Of a stretch of DNA of 64,000 nucleotides, positions 32,190-41,037 are shown one piece after another. Positions within the stretch are counted from its first letter, which is position 1, and each line of letters opens with the position of its first letter. Origin of the DNA: Actinokineospora terrae (lineage in GTDB: Bacteria; Actinomycetota; Actinomycetes; Mycobacteriales; Pseudonocardiaceae); NCBI RefSeq assembly GCF_900111175.1, contig NZ_FOGI01000016.1, positions 62,001-126,000 on the forward strand, written 5' to 3'. A program made the position numbers and the translations under genes. The notes beneath the pieces are model-generated. The model was not told the origin of the DNA. It ran no database searches and saw nothing but the letters and a program-made list of their open reading frames with translations.

Positions 32190-33842
32190 ATGACGACTGC
32201 CGACGACCGGGTGCTCGCGCTCGCCGACGAACTGCTGGAGCTGCAGCTGGCCGCCGAGCCGCTGGGCGCCACGCTGCTCGGGGTCCCCGGCTACGACGAC
32301 CGGCTGGCCGACGCCTCCGAGGAGGCCGGGCTGCGCCAGCGGGCCGCCGCCGTGGACATCGCGGCCCGCGCGAGCGAGTACCCGGACGACCTCACCGCCA
32401 AGGTCGTCAAGCAGCAGGCCGAGGCCATCGTCGACCGGGTCGACGCGCGGATGGTCGAGTACACGATCTCCGACATCTTCGTCGGCCCCGCCGCCTCGCT
32501 GCTGACCTTCCTGCCGATGGTCGTCCTACCGGACGCCGAGCGCGGACAGGCCTACCTGAGCCGGTTGCGCGATGTCCCCAAGCACCTCGCGCAGGTCGGT
32601 GAGCGACACCGCGCTGGTGTGGCGGCCGGACGGGTTCCGGTGCGCAAGCTGGTCGACTCCGCCATCGCGCACCTCGACCGGTACCTGGGCGTCGACCTCC
32701 AGGCCGATCCGCTGCTGGCCCAAACGCTGGCGGGTGACGACAACGGCTTCGCGGCTGAGCGGGAGCGCCTAGTAGCCGAAGTGGTCCGACCGGCGTTCGC
32801 CGCGTACCGCGCGCTCTTGGCCGACGAGATCGCCCAGCACGGCAGGCCCGACGAGAAGCCCGGCCTGTGTGCCCTGCCTGGTGGCGACGAGGCCTACGCG
32901 GCTCTCTCGCGTGTGCACACCACCACCGATCTCACCCCGGACGAGTTGCACCAGACCGGCCTGGACGTGATCGCGAGCCTGCGCGCGGAGTACGCCGAGC
33001 TCGGGTCCCGCGTCTTCGGCACCTCCGACCAGGCCGAGATCTTCCACCGGCTGATCACCGACCCCGAGCTGCGCTGGCGCGACGCCGACGAGCTGCTCGG
33101 CCACGCCAGGGCCGCGATCGAACGGGCCGAGGAGGCCGCGCCGCGCTGGTTCGGCAGGCTGCCCGGACAGCGCTGCCAGGTCGAGCCGGTTCCCGCGGCT
33201 GAGGCGCCCGGTGGCCCTGCCGCGTACTACATGCCGCCCTCTCTCGACGGCCTACGCCCCGGCGTCTACTACGCCAACACCGACCGCGCGCACGAGCGCG
33301 ACAAGTTCCTCGCCGAGGTCACCGCGTTCCACGAAGCCGTCCCCGGCCACCACTTCCAGCTGACCATCGCGATGGAGCTGACCGAGCTGCCGCTGCTGCG
33401 CAGGCTCGCCGACGTCAACGCCTACGCCGAGGGCTGGGGCCTCTACACCGAGCGCCTCGCGGAGGAGATGGGCCTGTACTCCGACGACGTGGCCCGCTTC
33501 GGCATGCTCGCGATGGACTCGATGCGCGCGGGCAGGCTCGTCGTCGACACCGGGCTGCACGCCAAGGGCTGGAGCCGCGCGCAGGCCGTGGACTACCTGC
33601 GGGCCAACACGCCGCTGTCCGCCCTGGAGATCGGCAACGAGGTCGACCGCTACATCGCCTACCCGGGGCAGGCGCTGTCGTACATGGTCGGTCGGCTGGA
33701 GATCCAGCGCGTGCGGGCCGAGGCGGAGAAGCGGCTGGGCGACCGGTTCGACATCCGCGCCTTCCACGACCTGGTGCTGTGCGGTGGTCCGCTGCCGTTG
33801 AAGGTGCTCGACGAGGTCGTGACCGCCTGGCCGGGGGTCTAG
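32190..33842 (+). CDS. DUF885 family metallo-hydrolase/peptidase-like protein
   Basis: 550 residues, typical length for the DUF885 family, whose members resemble M32/M3-type gluzincins. The key motif FHEAVPGHHFQ supplies the HExxxxH-like metal-binding signature, followed by AYAEGWGLYTERLAEEMGLY, whose Glu residues are conserved in the family. The end (AYPGQALSYMVGRLEIQRVR) is also family-typical. No signal peptide is evident, so it is probably cytoplasmic. It is thought to be a peptidase or aminoacylase, substrate not known. The stop overlaps the opposite-strand membrane protein gene by 4 bases. Confidence 0.87.
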   Translation: MTTADDRVLALADELLELQLAAEPLGATLLGVPGYDDRLADASEEAGLRQRAAAVDIAARASEYPDDLTAKVVKQQAEAIVDRVDARMVEYTISDIFVGPAASLLTFLPMVVLPDAERGQAYLSRLRDVPKHLAQVGERHRAGVAAGRVPVRKLVDSAIAHLDRYLGVDLQADPLLAQTLAGDDNGFAAERERLVAEVVRPAFAAYRALLADEIAQHGRPDEKPGLCALPGGDEAYAALSRVHTTTDLTPDELHQTGLDVIASLRAEYAELGSRVFGTSDQAEIFHRLITDPELRWRDADELLGHARAAIERAEEAAPRWFGRLPGQRCQVEPVPAAEAPGGPAAYYMPPSLDGLRPGVYYANTDRAHERDKFLAEVTAFHEAVPGHHFQLTIAMELTELPLLRRLADVNAYAEGWGLYTERLAEEMGLYSDDVARFGMLAMDSMRAGRLVVDTGLHAKGWSRAQAVDYLRANTPLSALEIGNEVDRYIAYPGQALSYMVGRLEIQRVRAEAEKRLGDRFDIRAFHDLVLCGGPLPLKVLDEVVTAWPGV

Positions 33843-34639
33843 CGCAGGCTCGCCCCGGACAGGATCGCCTCGACGGTGGCCTCGGTCAGCGGCGCGGGCT
33901 TGTCAGGCCCACCTGCCAGGTCTGCCGCCACGACCAGCAGCGCGATGCCGCGGGCACGGGTGTCGGTGGCGTTGTCCAGGTCGATGGCCAAGACAGCCAC
34001 CTCGCCCTTGGTCGACGCGCACTTCGGGTCTGCCGGTGTCGACGTGACCGCGGCGGTAGCGACAACGGCCTTCTTGCCGTCGACCTGGAGCGGTCGGATG
34101 TTGGGTGACGCAACTGTCGCGCCGGGGAAGTAGACCCGGCCAAACGCGGACGTGAAGGTTGTGGCGGTTTTCTCGGCCGTGACGTCCTTGTCCGCTGGGT
34201 TTTGCGCGGTCGCACTAGTGGCGAACGCTCGGCTGTAGCCCGTGCCGCCACAGGTATAGGGGCCATAGGCAGCCGTACCGCTGAAGTCCACCCCGGCCAC
34301 GTTCGGCTTTGCTGTCGCGTCCACCTGCCAGTTGGTGGGAACGCGATAGGACAGGTGCGCTGCGGGATTGTCGATCACGCGACCGGGTAGTGGCGGTGGT
34401 GCGGTGGTCGACGTGCGGCGTGGCCGCGAGGTCGTGGTCGGTGGCCGCGACGTGGGTGTGGACGGCCGGACCCCTGTGGTCGACGTCACCGCCGCTTCAT
34501 CCGGTGCGTCCCCCGATGAGCGGTTGACCAGCGCCAACACGACGACCGTCACGACCACGCCGACGATCGCGACGACGCTGAGCGCCATGGGGACCCGGGA
34601 CGCCCGCCGGGGTCTGTTGTCGTCCTGCCAGCCGGTCAC
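33839..34639 (-). CDS. Membrane-anchored hypothetical protein with secreted domain
   Basis: 266 residues: a short basic cytoplasmic N-terminus, one transmembrane helix (about 18-42), then a Thr/Pro/Ser-rich linker (TSTTGVRPSTPTSRPPTTTSRP) and a ~170-residue extracytoplasmic domain. The domain begins near LPGRVIDNPAAHLSYRVP and contains a Cys pair (YTCGGTG, PKCAS) that could form a disulfide. This pattern matches many actinobacterial DUF-type surface proteins of unknown role. Convergent with the DUF885 gene. Confidence 0.65.
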   Translation of the reverse strand: MTGWQDDNRPRRASRVPMALSVVAIVGVVVTVVVLALVNRSSGDAPDEAAVTSTTGVRPSTPTSRPPTTTSRPRRTSTTAPPPLPGRVIDNPAAHLSYRVPTNWQVDATAKPNVAGVDFSGTAAYGPYTCGGTGYSRAFATSATAQNPADKDVTAEKTATTFTSAFGRVYFPGATVASPNIRPLQVDGKKAVVATAAVTSTPADPKCASTKGEVAVLAIDLDNATDTRARGIALLVVAADLAGGPDKPAPLTEATVEAILSGASLR

Positions 34640-34923
34640 GCGGCGAACGATAGCCGGACGGCGAGCCGGGAATTGCCATTTCAGATGGTTACTCTCCGCG
34701 TAGATGTCACCGTCTCAAGTGAACGTATGACAACACTTTGGACTCAGATCCACCCCCATCGTGGGGTTTAAATGAGCGCTTAGTAGAGTCCGCCCACGCT
34801 GACGTGTCAGTTCGACCTCAATCGAGTGAGTCGATCTTTATGCAGGTCAGTGGCGGCGGGCTGTGTCGGGCCGGTGCCGCGCCAGGTTCACGGATCGACG
34901 TTCACGTGCGCAGAGGAGAGTCA

Positions 34924-36135
34924 ATGCGGAGTCGTTGGAAGGTGGCCACGGCCGCCTTGTCGTTCGCCGCGGTATCGGTGTCGCTCGCCGCCATCCCCGC
35001 AGCGGCGGCTGAGTCCGCCAAGGGCACGCTCCTGCCGCTGGAAGACGCGGTCGCGCAGGGCTACTCGGTGAACATGGTCAAGGGCCAGCACACCAAGGAC
35101 GTGAAGCCGTACCTGCTCGCCTTCAAGCTCGCAGGCGGCGAGAAGCTCGGCGTCTACTGCGTGGGCATCGACATCGAGTGGTCCTTCGCGACCAACGCGA
35201 TGACCGAGGTGCCGTGGGGCGACTACCCCGACGAGAACGCCTCGTTCAAGGCCAACGCCGACAAGATCAACTGGGTGCTGCACCACGGCTACCCGAACGC
35301 CTCGCTCGCGGACCTCAACAAGCTCGGCCTCAACACCAACGCCGACGGCATCGAGCTCGAGGAGGCGGTCTCGGCCACGCAGGCCGCGCTCTGGCACCTC
35401 AGCGACGGATACGACCTCGACACGAACAACCCGGTCTCGGATGAGGGCAACTCGGCCGATGACGCCGAGAAGGACATCCGCGCGCTGTACGACTACCTGA
35501 TCGGCGACGCCAACGTCGGCATCGGCCCGTGGACCGCCGGTGAGCTCAAGGTCAACCCGGGCTCCCTCTCCGGCACCGCCGGTGACCGCGTCGGCCCGTT
35601 CAAGGTGACCACCAACGGCACCGTCACCGCGCTCGAGAGCCAGCTCCCCGCCGGTGTGAAGATCACCGACGACAAGGGCAAGGTCCTCACCGCCGCCGAC
35701 ATCAAGAACGACACCGAGTTCTACATCGAGGTCCCGGCAGGCGCCGCCGCGGGCAACGGCACGGTGAAGCTCTCCGGCAAGTCCCCGGTCATCGAGCTCG
35801 GCCGCCTCTTCACCGGCACGCACCCCGACGGCAGGCAGGCCCAGCCGCTGATCGTCGCGGACTCGGAGACCAAGGACCTGAACGTCCAGGCCAAGGTCGA
35901 CTGGAAGGTCAAGCCGACCACGCCGCCGTCCTCCTCGACCACGGCCACCACGCCGCCGTCGTCGACCACGGTCCCGCCGACCACGACCACCACGGTCGCC
36001 CCGATCCCGCAGCCCAGCCCGGGCCTGCCGGACACCGGTGCCTCCATCCTGCTGCCCGTCCTGGTGGGCCTCGGCCTGCTCGGTGGCGGCGCGGGCGCGC
36101 TGCTCTACGTGCGGCACCGCCGCCGCGCCGCGTAA
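34924..36135 (+). CDS. Thioester-domain surface protein with LPDTG sorting signal
   Basis: 403 residues. A signal peptide (1-29) leads into a thioester domain (TED/TQXA) with the diagnostic pair Cys79 (VYCVGID) and Gln153 (ATQAALW). These two residues form an internal thioester in Gram-positive adhesins, which can react covalently with host or surface amines. A beta-rich segment (about 205-315, VNPGSLSGTAGDRVGPFKV) and a Thr/Pro/Ser-rich stalk precede LPDTG, a hydrophobic helix and RHRRRAA. The protein is thus sortase-anchored. Start ATG 34924 has GAGGAG upstream. No sortase gene is in view. It contrasts with the LAxTG signals of the other two surface proteins, suggesting two sortase classes. 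Confidence 0.9.
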   Translation: MRSRWKVATAALSFAAVSVSLAAIPAAAAESAKGTLLPLEDAVAQGYSVNMVKGQHTKDVKPYLLAFKLAGGEKLGVYCVGIDIEWSFATNAMTEVPWGDYPDENASFKANADKINWVLHHGYPNASLADLNKLGLNTNADGIELEEAVSATQAALWHLSDGYDLDTNNPVSDEGNSADDAEKDIRALYDYLIGDANVGIGPWTAGELKVNPGSLSGTAGDRVGPFKVTTNGTVTALESQLPAGVKITDDKGKVLTAADIKNDTEFYIEVPAGAAAGNGTVKLSGKSPVIELGRLFTGTHPDGRQAQPLIVADSETKDLNVQAKVDWKVKPTTPPSSSTTATTPPSSTTVPPTTTTTVAPIPQPSPGLPDTGASILLPVLVGLGLLGGGAGALLYVRHRRRAA

Positions 36136-36149
36136 CCAGCTGATCTGAA

Positions 36150-36185
36150 CCGATGCCCTCCCTGGTCCGCCGGGGAGGGCATCGG
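36150..36185 (+). terminator. Hairpin terminator after thioester-domain gene
   Basis: A perfect 13-bp stem (36150-36162 with 36173-36185) and a 10-base loop. Confidence 0.8.
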
Positions 36186-36202
36186 CGTCTTACCGTCACG
36201 GG

Positions 36203-38089
36203 GTGAGCGACGACGTGGCGGCACCGCACTGGCTGCGGGGCCTGTTGAGCCAGAAGCCCGCGCCGGTGCCCTGGAAGCGCGGCCTGCGGGCCGCCGCTTC
36301 GATCGCGGGCCCGGTCGCGGTCGGTTTGGCCGCGGGTCGGATCGACCTGGGGGTCCTCGTGTCACTCGGCGCGCTGTGCGTCGTGTTCGCGGACATAGAC
36401 GGCCCTTATCCCTATAGGTTCCAGCGCACGGGTTGGGCTGCCTTCGCTGGCGTCGTCGGGTACCTCGTAGGCGCGCATCTGGCCAGCTCAGCGGTGTGGG
36501 TGCTCGTCCTGGTCGCAGGCGTGTCGGCTCTCGTCAGCGCTATAGGCAGCACGGCATCTATGGCTGGGCTCCAGCTGTTGGTGTTCGCCGTCCTGGGGAC
36601 CGGGCAGATCGCCGAGCCGTGGCTGGCGGTCCGGTGCTTCGGCTTGGGCGCAGCGTTCGCGTTGGTGCTGTCGCTGGCCGCTTGGCCTGTCCGGGGTGCG
36701 GCGCACGAGCGAGCCGCAGTGGCCGCGGTCTACGACCAGATCGCGGTGATGCTGGCCGCCTCCGGTACCTCTGCCGCACGACAAGCCCGTAGGGACCTGA
36801 CGGACACGCTCAACACCGCCTACGACGCCCTGTTCAACGTCCGCTCTCACCTGGCCGGTCGCGATCGGTCCTACCGACGCCTGTTTGTTCTGCTCACCGA
36901 GACCACCCCGGTCATCGAGGCAGCTGTAGCGCTGGTCAACGCCAAGAAGCAGGCGCCGCCGGAGTACGCCACCTACCTGCTCGATGCCGCCTACCGGATC
37001 CGCGTCCGAGAGCCCCTGGCCGAGCCACCGAGCCCGCCCGACGAGGGCCGCGCCGTCGCCCAACTCCACGCCGGGCTGCGTGCGGTCGCCGAGTTCCGCC
37101 GTGGCGACCACGACACCGACCGGCGCCAAGAGGGCGAGCGGCTGGACCTGCGGGTTCTCCTCGGTAGGCGTACCTGGCTGGTCGTGCTGCGCCTGATGCT
37201 GTGCGTGGGGCTTGCGGTCGCCGTTGGACGGCTCTTGGAGCTAGAGCACGCGTACTGGGTGACGTTGACCGTGGCGATCGTGCTGAAGCCCGACTTCGGG
37301 TCGGTGTTCGGTAGGGCCGTCCTGCGCGGCATCGGCACCGCGATCGGCGTGCTGCTCGGCGCGGGCGTGCTCGCCCTAGCCCCACCCAGCTGGGTCCTAG
37401 TGGGGTTGATGGCGGTCGCGGCGGCGGCACTGCCCATCGGGCAGGTTCGCAACTACGGGATGTTCAGCACGTTCGTGACCCCCTTGGTGCTGGTCCAGTT
37501 GGACATCGCCCAGGCAGGCCAGTGGAGTCTGGTCGGTGCGCGCCTGCTGGACACCGCCATCGGTTGCGCCATCGTGCTCGTAGTGGGCTACTTGCTGTGG
37601 CCAGGCGCTAGACGCCCCCGAGTCGGTGAGGACCTGGCGGCGACCCTTGACACCATCGCCGACTACCTCGAACACGCCCTCTCAGGCAGGACAGATGAGA
37701 AGTCCACCTTGCGCAGGCAGGCCTACCGAGCGCTCTCCGACCTTAGGACCGCCTTCCAGCAGTCGATCGTCGAGCCCTCCGCCGCGGGCCGCCAAGCCGC
37801 CGCGTGGTGGCCGGTGATCATCGGCCTCGAGCGCCTCACCGACGCGGTCACCGGCGTCGCCGTCGCGATCGACCGGGGCGCCGACCCGGTCGCCGACGCC
37901 GACACCAAGGCCGTCGCCGCGGCGGTCAGGGAAGCCGGGAAGGCCGTGCGCGGCGAGCGGGCGCCCAAGCGGGCGGCGCTGCCCGACGACGACCGGCTCG
38001 ACCGGGTGGTCGGCGAGCTGACCTCGGTGAACGCCACCCTGCGCGGACCGGTACTTGCCAGAGGGCGTCGAACGCGGGTGCCGGAGTAG
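36203..38089 (+). CDS. FUSC family membrane protein (aromatic acid exporter-like)
   Basis: 628 residues arranged as two blocks of transmembrane helices, each followed by a soluble domain. The first block runs about residues 20-170, the second about 325-460; the second carries the FUSC-type helices (VILKPDFGSVFGRAVLRGIGTAIGVLLGAGVL). Such proteins resemble AaeB/YccS and are thought to export aromatic acids or other organic anions or to handle membrane stress. GTG 36203 follows the terminator of the preceding gene by only 17 bases. Codon use is slightly more relaxed (CTA, TAG-type runs) than in its neighbours. The 38162 gene follows after 72 bases. Confidence 0.8.
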   Translation: MSDDVAAPHWLRGLLSQKPAPVPWKRGLRAAASIAGPVAVGLAAGRIDLGVLVSLGALCVVFADIDGPYPYRFQRTGWAAFAGVVGYLVGAHLASSAVWVLVLVAGVSALVSAIGSTASMAGLQLLVFAVLGTGQIAEPWLAVRCFGLGAAFALVLSLAAWPVRGAAHERAAVAAVYDQIAVMLAASGTSAARQARRDLTDTLNTAYDALFNVRSHLAGRDRSYRRLFVLLTETTPVIEAAVALVNAKKQAPPEYATYLLDAAYRIRVREPLAEPPSPPDEGRAVAQLHAGLRAVAEFRRGDHDTDRRQEGERLDLRVLLGRRTWLVVLRLMLCVGLAVAVGRLLELEHAYWVTLTVAIVLKPDFGSVFGRAVLRGIGTAIGVLLGAGVLALAPPSWVLVGLMAVAAAALPIGQVRNYGMFSTFVTPLVLVQLDIAQAGQWSLVGARLLDTAIGCAIVLVVGYLLWPGARRPRVGEDLAATLDTIADYLEHALSGRTDEKSTLRRQAYRALSDLRTAFQQSIVEPSAAGRQAAAWWPVIIGLERLTDAVTGVAVAIDRGADPVADADTKAVAAAVREAGKAVRGERAPKRAALPDDDRLDRVVGELTSVNATLRGPVLARGRRTRVPE

Positions 38090-38161
38090 GTATCTTGATT
38101 GTTTGGCAGTGGGCACTGCTGGATCGGTTGGGTAACCTTCCAGCTTGGCGTGAGGAGCAAC

Positions 38162-38362
38162 ATGGGCATCGACTTCAACCAGCTGAAGCAGCAGGCGGAG
38201 AACCTGGTCGAGCAGCACGGGGACAAGATCGAGCAGGGCGTCGAGAAGGCGGGCGAGTTCGTCAAGGGCAAGTTCGGCCACGAGGCGCAGGTCGACGCCG
38301 TCGTCGACAAGGTCCAGGACCTGATCCCGGACAAGCCGCAGACCCAGGGCGACCAGGCGTGA
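38162..38362 (+). CDS. MT0933-like antitoxin-family small protein
   Basis: A 66-residue highly charged, helical protein (MGIDFNQLKQQAENLVEQHGDKIEQGVEKAGEFVKG...) matching the MT0933 antitoxin family of actinobacteria. Despite the name, many members lack a demonstrated toxin; no toxin-like gene is adjacent. ATG 38162 has GAGGAG upstream. Its stop overlaps the start of the glycolipid-binding-like gene by 4 bases (GTGA), so the pair is translationally coupled. Confidence 0.75.
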   Translation: MGIDFNQLKQQAENLVEQHGDKIEQGVEKAGEFVKGKFGHEAQVDAVVDKVQDLIPDKPQTQGDQA

Positions 38363-38988
38363 GCTCACCCACCTCGACCGAGCGGGCGGAGACCGCGGCC
38401 CGGCTGCGCAACCCCGCGGTGGTCACCTGGCAGGGCACCGAGCCGACCTCACTCGAGTCGGTGCGGTTGCTGCTCGCGGACGGCAGGCTCCGCGCGTCCG
38501 GGAGGCTCATCGTCGCCGCCGACCGTTCGGCGGGTGTAGAGGCGTACAGCGCCTCTTACGAGGCCTCCCTCGACCGCGGCGAGGAGGCGGGCAGGCTCTT
38601 GCTCCGCACGACCACCGCCGAGCAGGAGCGGCAGATCTCGCTGAGCCGCGCCGAGGACGGCACCTGGCTCGTCGACCACGGCCACACCTCGGCCAGGGAC
38701 AACTTCGGCGGGTCGGTCACCGTGCACGTCGCGGGCGCGGTCACCTTCGCCACGCTGCCGATCCGGCGGCTCGGGCTGCACCGCACCCCCGGCGAGTTCG
38801 AGATCCCGGTCGTGCACGTGTCGCTACCCGACCTGCAGGTCAGGCTGGTCGACCAGACCTTCCGCACGGTCTCGGTGGACGAGCGCGGCGCGGTCATCGC
38901 GTTCACCCAGGGCGAGTTCAGCACCGAGTTGACGGTGGACCCCGAGGGCGTGGTCCTGGACTACCCGGGTGTCGCGACCCGCGTCTAG
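38359..38988 (+). CDS. Putative glycolipid-binding domain protein
   Basis: 209 residues, mostly beta strands, resembling the putative glycolipid-binding (PF06475-like) family: SVRLLLADGRLRASGRLIV, AYSASYEASLDRGEE, DFAGSVTVHVAGAVTF-type repeats and the end TVDPEGVVLDYPGVATRV. The family is named from structures that bind lipid-like ligands, without known role. It lacks a signal peptide. GTG 38359 is coupled to the antitoxin-like gene, and its stop overlaps the opposite-strand FN3 gene by 4 bases. Confidence 0.7.
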   Translation: MSSPTSTERAETAARLRNPAVVTWQGTEPTSLESVRLLLADGRLRASGRLIVAADRSAGVEAYSASYEASLDRGEEAGRLLLRTTTAEQERQISLSRAEDGTWLVDHGHTSARDNFGGSVTVHVAGAVTFATLPIRRLGLHRTPGEFEIPVVHVSLPDLQVRLVDQTFRTVSVDERGAVIAFTQGEFSTELTVDPEGVVLDYPGVATRV

Positions 38989-40979
38989 CCGGCCAGCTGG
39001 AACGACGCGTAGGCCAACCCGGGGATCGCCTTCTCGTCGACCCCGATGGCCTTCACCTCGACGGTGTGCCTACCGGCGTTCAGCCCGCCGGTAGGCAGCG
39101 CGAGCGTCCACCGGCCGCCGACACCGGGTCCGTCCACGATGGTGGGGATGCCCGCGATCCGCCTGCCGTCCAGCCGCACCTCGATCCCGGCCAGGCCCGC
39201 CAGCCGCCCGGCGACCCGTTGGCCGTCGAGCCCATCGGTGCGCACCTCCAGCACCACGCGCCCGCCCCGGACCTCGCCGCCCTCGGGGATCGCCTTGCCC
39301 GCCGCGTCCAGGAACGTCCCGCTCGGCTCGGCCAACGCAGGCCTGGGCCGGGGCAGAGGCAGGTCGGTACCGCTACCTGCCGCAGGTGAGACAGCTCCCT
39401 CGGGCGCGGTTAGCTCCAACGCGACGTTGATGACATTCGTCGCTGCCTGTCCTTGGTGGAGTGGCCCTCGCACCCGCAGAGGCAGTGTCTTGCCGTCAGC
39501 CGCCAGCACGAGTGCCTCCGCCGGTACGTCGGCGACGATCGGATAGCGCACACCCCTGGACATGGGCTGCCCGGCGACGGCAGGTCTGGCAGGGAAGGTG
39601 GCGCCACCGATCTCGATGCTGAACGTGTCCGTAGTCGCGTCACCCGGGCGGTTCTGGGGGACCAGCACCGCGCGCACCTGCCCTCCACGGGTTCCCTTGA
39701 CCTGAGCGCCGGAGGCAGATGTCGACAGCGGCGCGTCAGGGCTCACGACGACGCGACCAGCGTCGATCGGCGGCGGCACTACGAGCACAGGGACGGTCGT
39801 AGGTGCGCCGATGAACCCGACAAGGTTGACCGCCGCGTAGACATTGGCCGGGCCAGTGAACCCCACCAGTGCCGTTGCTTCCCGCCATGTCGGGACCACA
39901 TCGCTCCCACCGACGACAACGCCGTCTTGGAGCACCTGAACACCGGACTCACTGAAGACCACCTCCCAGCGGACCGTGAACCCGATCTCCGGCGGCTTGG
40001 GCGCGGTGACCCCGCCGCCTCGCGTGGTGCGCGGAGTCCCGGGGGCGACGAGAACACCCACGTCGGTCGACGCGCTCTGACCCGCGATCCACACCCTGAT
40101 CGTCCCCGGCGGCAGCGTGGGGTCGTCGGTGGCCCTGCCCGCCGGTTGCGGGGTGATGGTGGGGCCGTTCGGGGAACCGTCGATCAGGTCCGCCGGGCCG
40201 GGGACCAGGTCGAGGTGCAGCACGCCGCCCAGCCCGACCTGGTCGGTCTCGACCACCAGACGCCCGTACTCGCCGTTCACCGGCGTGTCCCGGAGCCGGA
40301 ACGGCGGCCGGGCCTGCAGCGCGACCGGGTCGGTCCCGCACTTCGCGCTGATCACGAGCCGTCGACCGTCCTCGCCCTCCCCGCTGGTGGCCTTACCGCA
40401 GCCGTTGCTGCTGGCCAACGTCCACTTGACCGGGTCGGGGATGACGCGAGAGGTGAACCGGTCGTTGAACGACCAGGGTGGGTCGTCCGCTACCTCTAGG
40501 GGCGTCGCGTTGGTCTTGGTCGGTTCGGACCGCTGACCGTAAGCGTCGACCGTGCGGACCTCGATGTCGTAGGCGGTGTTGTTGTCGAGGGCGTCCAACT
40601 GCGCGCCGGTGTAGGCAACGAAGCGCGTGAACTCCATCGTCCCCATACGACCCCAACGCACGTCGTAGCCCGCTGCGTCCTTCGGCTCATCCGGCCCCCA
40701 CCGCAACTGGAGGCGCTGTGGGCCAGGAGTGACCTTGATGGCCGCTGGCGGCTTGGGCTTCTCCGCCGGACGCGGCACGACGACGCCCTCGGCGGCGAAC
40801 GGCTTGACGGTCGTCTGCGCCGGTGGGACCTGCACCGTCGTTGGTGCTGCCTTCTCCTCCGGCGGCGTGCGCAGGACAAGGACCGCCCCGACCAGCACGG
40901 CCAAGCCCGCTGCGATGGCCGCCAACCGGCGCACCCGGTTCGGTCGAACCGGCGTTGGTAATGGTCCCGGGAGATCCAC
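38985..40979 (-). CDS. Membrane-anchored protein with fibronectin type III and lectin-like domains
   Basis: 664 residues. A cytoplasmic basic N-terminus and one membrane helix (about 18-38) lead to a Pro-rich linker. A fibronectin type III domain follows (about 80-160, with RLQLRWGPDEPKDAAGYDVRWG and NTAYDIEVRTVDAYG). Then comes a concanavalin-like beta-sandwich of about 200 residues (FNDRFTSRVIPDPVKWTL ... WRVVFSESGVQVLQDG-type strands). The C-terminal part has Ig-like or sugar-binding segments, ending HTVEVKAIGVDEKAIPGLAYASFQLAG. It is probably a surface or cell-envelope carbohydrate- or protein-binding factor. Function unknown. Convergent with the glycolipid-binding-like gene by a 4-base overlap. 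Confidence 0.7.
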   Translation of the reverse strand: MDLPGPLPTPVRPNRVRRLAAIAAGLAVLVGAVLVLRTPPEEKAAPTTVQVPPAQTTVKPFAAEGVVVPRPAEKPKPPAAIKVTPGPQRLQLRWGPDEPKDAAGYDVRWGRMGTMEFTRFVAYTGAQLDALDNNTAYDIEVRTVDAYGQRSEPTKTNATPLEVADDPPWSFNDRFTSRVIPDPVKWTLASSNGCGKATSGEGEDGRRLVISAKCGTDPVALQARPPFRLRDTPVNGEYGRLVVETDQVGLGGVLHLDLVPGPADLIDGSPNGPTITPQPAGRATDDPTLPPGTIRVWIAGQSASTDVGVLVAPGTPRTTRGGGVTAPKPPEIGFTVRWEVVFSESGVQVLQDGVVVGGSDVVPTWREATALVGFTGPANVYAAVNLVGFIGAPTTVPVLVVPPPIDAGRVVVSPDAPLSTSASGAQVKGTRGGQVRAVLVPQNRPGDATTDTFSIEIGGATFPARPAVAGQPMSRGVRYPIVADVPAEALVLAADGKTLPLRVRGPLHQGQAATNVINVALELTAPEGAVSPAAGSGTDLPLPRPRPALAEPSGTFLDAAGKAIPEGGEVRGGRVVLEVRTDGLDGQRVAGRLAGLAGIEVRLDGRRIAGIPTIVDGPGVGGRWTLALPTGGLNAGRHTVEVKAIGVDEKAIPGLAYASFQLAG

Positions 40980-41037
40980 CGGCCCAACGTAGGCGTCGTT
41001 CAGCGGCCCCTTGCCGATTCGTTGCCGAGCCGATACC

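Noticed and set aside
38162..38988. Classical toxin-antitoxin module
   Set aside because: The partner gene looks like a glycolipid-binding-type beta protein and not like a ribonuclease, kinase or gyrase poison.
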